Part shown: positions 26,601-29,603 of the stretch, one piece after another
Layout of the letters: every line of letters begins with the position of its first letter
How positions within the stretch are numbered: position 1 is the first letter of the stretch
Virus record (IMG/VR): IMGVR_UViG_3300024346_000363
Coordinates: 1 to 29,603 of that record
Direction: 5' to 3' (one strand)
Length of the DNA stretch: 29,603 nt
Origin: a virus
Position numbers and translations under genes: made by a program
The notes under the pieces: model-generated
Seen by the model: the letters and a program-made list of their open reading frames with translations, nothing else
Told to the model about the DNA's origin: nothing
Databases searched by the model: none

Positions 26601-27169
26601 ATAGCTCCAGCAGAATATCCAATACCATCTAACACATCTCTCCATAATGTATTTCCATACATTAGTTTTTCAAATCCATGAGCTTCTTCTTCTCTTTTAG
26701 TTGAATAAAATGGAACTGCTGCTTTTATTTGTTTATCAGCATCATCAACTAATTTAGTGAATGGATTGTCATAGAATGAACTAGCTTTACCATCTTTAAT
26801 AGCATAGAATGTTCCAACAAATGGATTAATAACACCTTCAGCTGCAGATGTTACAGCTCTTCCAGCCATATTAACTACACCATTAGCAGCTTTGTCATAC
26901 CAAGGTTGTCTTTCACCTCTTAAGTATTCAAATTGGGTTTTACCAGATTGTTCAACATTAAAATACTCAGAAGTCATTTGAGTATCATATTTACTTTCAC
27001 CAAATTTACCATAGCCAGATTCAGTAGAATATCCAGGTAATTCTGAAGGTCTAAGAATGCTCTTTGCTGTTAGTCCAGTTAAATCTCTTTGTTGGACACC
27101 TGTTGGCTTAGGTTTTTCTGTGTATCCAGAATTGTCTGGTACTATTATTGGTCTTAGTTTTTTTCCCAT
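14612..27169 (-). CDS. 4185-aa giant protein: zincin, DFDID RNA polymerase and C-terminal NADAR-like domain
   Basis: Domains in order. Residues 1-480 are a Gly/Ala-rich region with hydrophobic helices, possibly membrane or capsid-cargo related. Coiled coils run from about 480 to 730. A small beta domain (GDSIVVKHNGVSRQAEVV) follows near 770. HEAFH with a later EEHMAERW acid is a zincin at about 1663. Then comes a very long region around the polymerase core: HFSKGVLAQK, RIPTDDKHSM, VVGLLP, and GADFDID with catalytic aspartates at 3092-3096. This matches the crAss-like phage polymerases related to phi14:2 gp66 and to RNAi-type polymerases, which synthesise RNA from DNA. The C-terminus (about 3980-4100) resembles NADAR/YbiA. 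The gp66-type protein is about 2180 aa, so this one is nearly double and looks like a fusion or polyprotein. It starts in TAATG with the 706-aa gene and is followed by the 1874-aa gene. Confidence 0.9.
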   Translation of the reverse strand: MGKKLRPIIVPDNSGYTEKPKPTGVQQRDLTGLTAKSILRPSELPGYSTESGYGKFGESKYDTQMTSEYFNVEQSGKTQFEYLRGERQPWYDKAANGVVNMAGRAVTSAAEGVINPFVGTFYAIKDGKASSFYDNPFTKLVDDADKQIKAAVPFYSTKREEEAHGFEKLMYGNTLWRDVLDGIGYSAGAIMSGNAYTKAFTALGKTAMVGKSAEYLEGLRKIENATDKVKFIENTNKLYQVKDGLKNGVITGLGAMAESSANARSDKNEFRTSMTSELERKQGFQATQSQKDYIELLSEEAGNSSFALNMPIIMLDNWITFGKSVFGNKVTDAVNLKGLGEKVSKEGFDGAYKLAKKSKIDKVLEKTYGTRKFVEPMIAEGFFQEQSQYGITKGVNDYYKKKFYNPEAASFIDSFSEGVYQAYGTKEGWDQGLIGALSGGLMGNATTLFKEGAGAYSDPNITNSVPTALSNLSTKKVYTDLISKAMRHGNLVEEQKNALENNDTFSYENAKNDDFINYASTKAKYGKAEDLINELNNFKSMSEEEFRSNFGNEMSTDEISQNKQTVAQFVEDKINKVKQIQRAYSIIDERFPNASDGNKERLAYSSLTIDNAKSRKASLNDQIKNLVSRNIYSSLEGTNPLTLLGNNYLSQTAENKAVYKEALKNAAMNPMDIESALAKIEDIEKLQEREDQFSKEYRELMKEHVQAANDLIDKEAEEIIKKSNAKSATAKKKYENGEDVNPLDAAGVEADDDDIDAILARSSSKKAQAGPEVGDSIVVKHNGVSRQAEVVNVNKNVDGTVESVDYEVPSDKAEGEVETEEEAAARSGNSPIFKKQAADESKDDASQDGQGAVDLSTTPDVDKGQEFEKFGEVVSVEADKDKKKSFIKRVIDAIKSLVKNNEDIDNHITLKVVEGTDSKGGKHKNVGIFLDGNNVGFVNALATDPFTINLIKTVKASPAKTFTTKDLGIRFGLTDGSLDLVPNGQQQPLIKDLNIDLSLTGGQHLIYDFKARQEGEYTTGSFIGNIDESLFQPGVEIDEKSIPNDLGRYVLVIPMDNGSVRYVRVRPAKLDQLSDSSTNKVFEKIRDKAADVRASKEVDRNDISNFNSELNEGFFIAVDSKLKIDGVNYDSFAVSLAITAGNEKGDGKGKVRVTLEGFINGNNKSKVVKSVFVNMSNITSIDALLAAANKELGLKLSRADFKASISPKNAVDEMTSAVSVDVVKSQQLVFAKVSATSSVNNTAKSDIDNQDGVKTGTYPSNVTIAKGVKLGFSKENMVDMSAEEREIVKSATSKDDVKDLLDKYVKAAPVSDIEAKTADIERRRQETNNKNEKYIQQISNINLEEEIDRDNLIHKLIKNIPLPVNTRINNWSLEELIDGKWVGKNITNKEEYFGKENWGKIKEAKKQFDIEFKKIEDSNLSKIALIEQEQSNLLKTVDGLELRKAWSFGLIEEPNIVGLDETNFISKETEFKNGDLVETGNYEGYYYLSKPDKNGDWSEQIIGKTEQEVKDKINVKYDAELAALEGAKTPAETKQSESIAADLRIQLSGLIKQKEALEKDVNSNPKDLRALEKQITATRNELTKAELNEPKGPSAFKMEDTSGKPLSQEEIDDVKAMLPSFIEIKDISKIINNLKANKIPLGVFRDGLIYLNKNTATKGTAYHEAFHAVFRLLLTEQEIQKYLAEAQKEYISKHGSNALNQLKKDIERLRKTSAEYAVLSLEDLEDLVYEEHMAERWEGFKANEKSKGPFRRFFIMVKNLFKMFQYHSEPLDALFGKISDKAFSTSTKKSNRFDLKIGMAVYKLIPAGTEEVYDELTGTSSFQPISHTQKKSNKLISTFAAKINRAKRGEYGNSLLGMSDDQLFDYFVNERMSQLESDDFYAYAESIKEKSLEAYRKINQEANKELNTYEDDQYKSVLKEQVMGRLKSLNYEPIDDQAEQVNENNDVKEKFSSQDAWLSGGHDSLPKIIKEYISFSTYMEYDPIIGKEVEVAVDSVTAYNGLTRVLADVPKSGMINKLQSVSEYNPNIKAVLDRLMEDTGMVVNEDNTISQPTKNFNDYQMFLNAFDGSLTTQLFTLVDEKKNFLVTSANTNNPKKLSVENWKSSINYMMSSVGVTKQEIADRMNLVVKEMNNGSKSKMNATQLKDKVNKLKDLFDSTGIKLSKGYIEYSLLAAKVENGVELTKKQQLVYDMNHETMPFKTSLFKGEGSFSGLAKMINDGKDIFSSDERIGAKGDIEALAEANGMFDETIGNASFKNAEGKSVYEIIKSSYVLSQAKKMNSESYLKQLESGKDKNNDLNNRNFKFIKNNYLLRNYRSLVKDLKINIIDGLRHEDEDSGVVFGDYDGRTYLAQSLALFATKGSTQGTAKYVFRQNEASNTAYVAELPFMKMSEKGKANSTAVDILFNNFSNEAERISREWKEFGETTKYKGYNNKEDGRAFELTEFAYIKDINEELYNEIIKLAKDGKLSEIPSEKVKDAIRQYLNEGISRYIDNLEKFGIIYKKDEELLSNYMPNNFFGKEGARYGSIREAISEHYLNDYIMSNSLNELLDGDYAISRKDKTDISKRNKGAMGSGNNYGSGTHRVSYIKAINSHVIITPENGNLQRVDKSEEILEGVDADGVKYKYVLRDGIEKKVAEVETNNAQSYQSMVHKIYSLHALGRLDNAVWDIYKKILKTPNRNNVVSLEITDEDQGYLESNKASLNPDKTVTFGMGIYHKTSEHSLDRGTISYVEKKNSAEFDRLTDELIDLLGDRNFDKNAIASLTKKLAKLYSPIPGMEYHHKIANQMDEHGIDQVIVESGSKGATLMPVDTEEDGFNLSNSMVDVLNEYKRLQVETPTGKDQITDGSQLIQLIDSEQDDKAIVNVSGKTMSLGDVRKEYRSLMSDSRKNSFKAAMTYIKDVKEGKVDISKLNAKLIRSLQSSGADESLLELFSKPYNFNMVNMVDKAEQIVLAHFSKGVLAQKVNGTKVSLVSGAGVDVVVDENDNVIPYQVVAKNPAKYKNYRKRELAHNKKDKDGRVFSECLLSEKVLTKHGLKVGDEIPSELLEALGYRIPTDDKHSMISLKVVGLLPITMEGVGIFPQEIVHLSGADFDIDSEFIQLHDYWMKDGKAIKYGTETTMEDKWEAFKYYKTKRDQDFRIEYEKNLELTKDKDASIELTLKEFGLPISIDEFSKKKNPEMLNNGVINNMILDRRIAMLTNEEMLKGIAYTATSTDRLKNVANKIDSIKKKNSKYVISDKNISASDINGKFDANVKNSAGKNGIGVVANKIQNFNFLAKVNSKIKEGAFKYMIGGYVSDGYSYINNAGDRISDLLGTGLQIMTDNAKDPIAGRLGLSMELLPGWSELIAQGLPEYEASLLINLPALQIYSENKKISSYSLKNNVEKGITKSKTLKYTISKVLDIKYELVTNEMVKGLKENMKNVSTEDIAGVISGEITDPIQLQEIQLNALLQFSEIEKYSDLLSNINTLLKLNQGLDTSFIDLQQRLNKSINDLGLIVNYEDGQPVSIGVNREMSLPIDIEAALDADKLTYDNTLRAFKVLERGGKIFISQTDMFKKSMEKMKDILGQSFANKAGSMREVGRSMLGYIATKAYKQLMINMINDPSVSESIKDAYAKRLDNINNRLIYKGLDGKTLGQQLTELKNNPDSRISENSLIRYLQSTPDEDGILDLVSSKSFVKESPETISILLDSFKDLYNNKETRDFAINMFNYLIVKDNLEFKSGSFVKFVAPFMFDKLSQALDVTLDELNKKDNIQEKNTLGDNFGKIGYDFRKSFATYVGNQYMKLFYRKLAGKEGWVKDVDGNMTFNSRNADGTSNDKARDYLENVFETESQEYVNKKTGEKGSKVQFIFPQFAIFDKTLYELVSYKEFDKTKFHDLTESKHVGTSANYAPLEFVGNKKVSPYPLGYESNVESSLLQKKAKEQEKKKSEYEDTEPDEADSGDIDAAVSKQAKNAQVGNIGSESIKFDEAKLPSVKLGIEISSNSKGLAAALTNPTELAKSKGNITESYPVEFKGKIYKDAESAYQSLKSTATKDEGANSTYNLMVDIIKAKLKQHPRLVSEITKQGGSKWVLSSTHQPTSQNSVWETGGKNWFIKALNEAYISTQSSTSVAEQSKPKNKYSLSSDVASELANEKLQESEKKPILSTSHQGVKKDLIAAGISVPDYATEKEIMELYKKYCKGGK
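14618..14623 (-). promoter_or_regulatory. Ribosome binding site for the 1874-aa gene
   Basis: GGGAGG on the - strand sits in the final Gly-Gly codons of the giant gene, about 10 nt ahead of ATG (14606-14608). Only three bases separate the two genes, so one message carries both. Confidence 0.65.
17882..17896 (-). other. RNA polymerase catalytic motif DFDID
   Basis: The codons encode D-F-D-I-D (residues 3092-3096), preceded by HLSGA. In multisubunit-type and gp66-type RNA polymerases, three aspartates in the double-psi beta-barrel hold the catalytic magnesium. All three are intact here, so the polymerase is predicted to be active. Confidence 0.9.
22169..22183 (-). other. Zincin catalytic motif HEAFH in the giant polymerase protein
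   Basis: The codons encode H-E-A-F-H (residues 1663-1667) after KGTAY. EEHMAERW about 85 residues later supplies a candidate third zinc ligand. This is the HExxH pattern of metallopeptidases, intact in its visible catalytic residues. Confidence 0.75.
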
Positions 27170-29289
27170 TATTCTCCTTGTTCTGGTTCTGGTTCCGATT
27201 CTGATTCTGTTTGGTATTTTTGATAATTTTTAGCATCTGCACTAACTCCTTTAGGATTAAAGAATCCCAAGTGTTTTGATAAACCACTAGATGACAATCT
27301 TCTAGATGCTTCTCCTACATCTATAGGATCTTCTGTAACTTGATTATTTGAATTTAATACTAAACTTTTAAACTCTGTTCCATTTGGTCCATTATGAATG
27401 TAAGTTATATATTTATTCCCTTCATAATCTTCTTCTTCACTAACTACATTAATCATTGCTTTTGAAACTCCTAATTGTTTAGAAATTGCTAATTCATCTG
27501 ATGTTGCTTGCGCAGAATTTATAGATCTATTTCCATTTACAACAAACTCATTAATTGATTTTAATAATCTATCAGAAGATTGAGTTGCATTTTTTAAATT
27601 AGATAGACCAGTTTGAATTATGTATCTCTTACCATCACCTCCAGTTATTTCCATATCTCCAGGAACTAATTTTTTATTAGTTAATGATCTATTAAATCCA
27701 CTTAAATTTGCTCCATTTAATCTTGCAGCATTATTTTCTGGATCTTTTACAACTTCTCCATCTGCAGTCTTAATAGTTACATTTGATAATTGTCCTGGAT
27801 CTTTTATATTACCATTTCCATCAAGTACAACCTGAAACTGTCTAGATAGCCAATCTCCAAATTCTGGAGGAAATGCATTAGATGATGTTTCAATATTATT
27901 AACCTTACTTAAATAACCTCCAATTGCATTTAATGCTTCATCTTTGCTTGATGCATTAACTCCAATTCTTTTGGCTGTAGATATCATTTTATTTACATCA
28001 TTAACCATACCATCTCCAAGAGCTTTAGTTTTTATTGGATATTTAACATATTCCCAACCATCACCAGAACTATTTGGTAGCCTAACCGTTATGTCTTTAT
28101 CTGTCTTATCCATTACTTGGAACTTAACTCCATTAATATCTACTTCTCCTCCTTCCATTGGTAATTCATCTACATTTATGTTTTTACCTAAAACATTAGT
28201 ATAGTGTGATCCTGGTGCTGGTGGATTATAAACTGGTTTACCATCTTTATACTCAAAATTATCACCAAGAATTCCTTGAATAACTCTTGTAGAACTATTA
28301 TCATTATTTGCTGTTAATGGATCAGCAGCCATAAATTGCTCTGACAATTGGAATGCTTTAATTCTTTCTTGTTCTGCATCTGCTTTATCAGCTGCTCTTA
28401 AATCCCAAGAATTTGCTTTTAAAGACATGCTTCCTTTAGATCCTCTATATTTAGCAACTAATCCTTCTTCAATTGCTGTTACTCTGTCTGCATATTCTTT
28501 TTCTGCATTATTTGGATTTATTGATCCATCAGCAATACCATATTGTATTTCCTTTATTATGTCTTGTTTTGTTTTACTATTTTCTAAGAAACTTCTAAAT
28601 GTGTTTCTAATTTTAGGATCAATAATTTCTTCCATTTTACCAGATTGAATATAACCTTGATTATCTGGACTAGCATACAATTTTGTTATTTCAGAATTAA
28701 TTCCTTTAGTTAAATCATCTAGTTCTTTATTTCTATCTACATAAGCACCAACATTTGATGTTGACAATCTTTGATCACCTTCAATTCCTTGACCAACTCC
28801 ATAATTCTGTCTGCTTCTTTGTATTTCCATTGCTCTCCAAGGAGACAAATTTAAATCTTCAGCTTCTTGTAATGCCTTTTGCTGTTCTTGATATGTTTTA
28901 TATGCAGCATTAATTTCACTAAGTTTACCAGTTGAAAGTTCTTTGTTTATATCTCTTGATTTTTTCTTTAGCCATGTCTTGTATTCAACAGATCCTTTGT
29001 CACCTTTTGCTAATTCATCTGCTTTAGTACTTAGCTCTTGATTAAGATCATTAAAATACTTACTAGCATAATCTTTATCTCCAACATTGTAAGTTTGTCC
29101 AAATGCACTAACTTGATCTAATGCTTGAACTTTTTCTTGTAAGTCAGATAATGCATCTTCTTCTTCAACAGATTTATTAAATTGTTTTTGCTTCTCAGCT
29201 CCTTCAGCTGCTATTAATTCTAATGGCAGTGGAACATATTGAGAAACATATTTGTTAGGCTCTATGAGTTGATTAAATCTTGATGGCAT
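27169..29289 (-). CDS. Candidate virion/cargo protein, 706 aa
   Basis: I do not recognise a catalytic domain. The N-terminus (RFNQLIEPNKYVSQYVPLPL) followed by a long helical section (about 25-170) resembles internal structural proteins placed ahead of the RNA polymerase genes in crAss-like phages, judged from layout. The middle is beta-rich with several Gly-Asp turns (GGEVDINGVKF, ITGGDGKRYII). The C-terminus is a disordered acidic tail (ESESEPEPEQGE). No signal peptide or membrane helix is seen. The stop codon TAA overlaps the next ATG (TAATG), coupling it to the polymerase gene. Structural or co-packaged cargo is the best inference. Confidence 0.7.
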   Translation of the reverse strand: MPSRFNQLIEPNKYVSQYVPLPLELIAAEGAEKQKQFNKSVEEEDALSDLQEKVQALDQVSAFGQTYNVGDKDYASKYFNDLNQELSTKADELAKGDKGSVEYKTWLKKKSRDINKELSTGKLSEINAAYKTYQEQQKALQEAEDLNLSPWRAMEIQRSRQNYGVGQGIEGDQRLSTSNVGAYVDRNKELDDLTKGINSEITKLYASPDNQGYIQSGKMEEIIDPKIRNTFRSFLENSKTKQDIIKEIQYGIADGSINPNNAEKEYADRVTAIEEGLVAKYRGSKGSMSLKANSWDLRAADKADAEQERIKAFQLSEQFMAADPLTANNDNSSTRVIQGILGDNFEYKDGKPVYNPPAPGSHYTNVLGKNINVDELPMEGGEVDINGVKFQVMDKTDKDITVRLPNSSGDGWEYVKYPIKTKALGDGMVNDVNKMISTAKRIGVNASSKDEALNAIGGYLSKVNNIETSSNAFPPEFGDWLSRQFQVVLDGNGNIKDPGQLSNVTIKTADGEVVKDPENNAARLNGANLSGFNRSLTNKKLVPGDMEITGGDGKRYIIQTGLSNLKNATQSSDRLLKSINEFVVNGNRSINSAQATSDELAISKQLGVSKAMINVVSEEEDYEGNKYITYIHNGPNGTEFKSLVLNSNNQVTEDPIDVGEASRRLSSSGLSKHLGFFNPKGVSADAKNYQKYQTESESEPEPEQGE
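27174..27179 (-). promoter_or_regulatory. Ribosome binding site AAGGAG for the giant gene
   Basis: On the - strand AAGGAG lies four bases before ATG (27167-27169), within the end of the 706-aa gene. With the TAATG overlap this supports translational coupling and confirms the start. Confidence 0.7.
27181..27209 (-). repeat. Hexanucleotide repeat encoding a Ser/Pro-Glu tail
   Basis: About five units of TTCTGG/TTCYGA on the + strand encode alternating Glu with Ser or Pro at the C-terminus of the 706-aa protein. Such tracts are prone to slippage in multiples of six, which would alter length without breaking the frame. Confidence 0.6.
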
Positions 29290-29307
29290 ATTGTTTTATA
29301 TATAATA

Positions 29308-29603
29308 TTATTTAGTAGCTGTAGTTGCTGCTTGAACTTTAGTTGGATCTAATTTTTCATTAGTATTTTTATGATACCAAGCTTTTTTTCTTTTGTTATA
29401 ATTATAATCAGGATAAGCTTTAGATATTAAATCAAGCTTCTCTTGATCACTTTTAGACATTCCATAATCAGATCCAGCACCACCAATTGTAGCAGCAATT
29501 CCAGATGTTGCCATTCTTGCAATATCCTCACTTCTAGCTTTATTAGCTTGTGTATCAGCTCTTTCTTGCATTTGCAATTGTTTGTTTAATGGCAAGAATT
29601 GAT
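29308..29603 (-). CDS. C-terminal part of an upstream virion-region gene (partial)
   Basis: The frame is open to the right edge, reading ..QFLPLNKQLQMQERADTQ. There is no ATG; TTG at 29593-29595 could be read as a start, but a true start beyond the window is more likely. The visible 97 residues have a Gly/Ala segment (MATSGIAATIGGAGSDYG) that may insert in or pack against a membrane, then a Tyr-rich basic part (YPDYNYNKRKKAWYHKNTN) and an Ala/Thr tail. It ends at TAA 29308-29310, 18 nt before the 706-aa gene. I do not recognise the family. The location suggests a structural or ejection protein. Confidence 0.55.
   Translation of the reverse strand, partial: QFLPLNKQLQMQERADTQANKARSEDIARMATSGIAATIGGAGSDYGMSKSDQEKLDLISKAYPDYNYNKRKKAWYHKNTNEKLDPTKVQAATTATK

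Noticed and set aside
14612-27169. Intein or intron in the polymerase gene, seen in some crAss-like phages
   Set aside because: I saw no HN-Cys/Ser/Thr junction, no homing-nuclease domain, and the polymerase motifs read through continuously.
1-29603. tRNA genes, CRISPR arrays, insertion sequences and attachment sites
   Set aside because: No cloverleaf, spaced direct repeats, transposase or inverted-repeat ends were seen by reading; a tRNAscan-SE run would be decisive for tRNAs.

Overview
This AT-rich window (GC by eye near 30%) looks like part of a crAss-like phage (Crassvirales), a tailed phage of Bacteroidetes. The main evidence is a giant gene whose product carries the phage RNA polymerase signature DFDID in a double-psi beta-barrel context. 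Flanking very long zincin-containing proteins and two large gene blocks facing each other support this. The assignment rests on motifs read by eye; no database was searched. The standard code fits: TAA, TAG and TGA all end genes at sensible junctions.

Left block (1-8957, + strand): a compact replication, nucleotide and lysis cluster with short gaps or overlaps between genes. In order it holds the tail of an upstream gene, a Sak4-like P-loop ATPase, a small helix-turn-helix-like protein, an SSB-like protein (DUF669-like), and a strong hairpin terminator or attenuator. Next come a DnaG-type TOPRIM primase, a HAD-like protein, an HNH nuclease, a glucosaminidase endolysin, two small unknowns, a FEN/PIN-type 5'-3' exonuclease and an unknown. 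These are followed by a 59-aa protein, an ECF-like sigma factor, a DUF5664-type nucleotide hydrolase, a DEDDy exonuclease with a zinc ribbon, a calcineurin-like phosphoesterase and a small AP2-like DNA-binding candidate. A hairpin terminator at about 8732-8766 ends the block. One more 59-codon reading frame follows it.

Convergence point (about 8956-8984): a G4/C4 hairpin with T runs on both sides separates the blocks and probably terminates transcription from both.

Right block (8984-29603, - strand, read right to left): the 3' part of a small gene cut by the window edge, a 706-aa candidate virion protein, a 4185-aa protein and an 1874-aa protein. The 4185-aa protein combines a hydrophobic N-terminal region, an HEAFH zincin, an RNA polymerase and a NADAR/YbiA-like C-terminal domain. 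The 1874-aa protein has polyvalent-protein-type domains, an HELTH zincin and a hydrophobic C-terminal segment. The genes are coupled: TAATG at 27167-27171 and a 3-nt gap at 14609-14611.

The inferred picture is a phage that carries its own RNA polymerase and companion proteins into the cell to transcribe the early block. That block replicates DNA and encodes a sigma-like factor that may redirect a polymerase to other phage promoters. The two zincins suggest proteolytic processing of the giant proteins, which is an inference.
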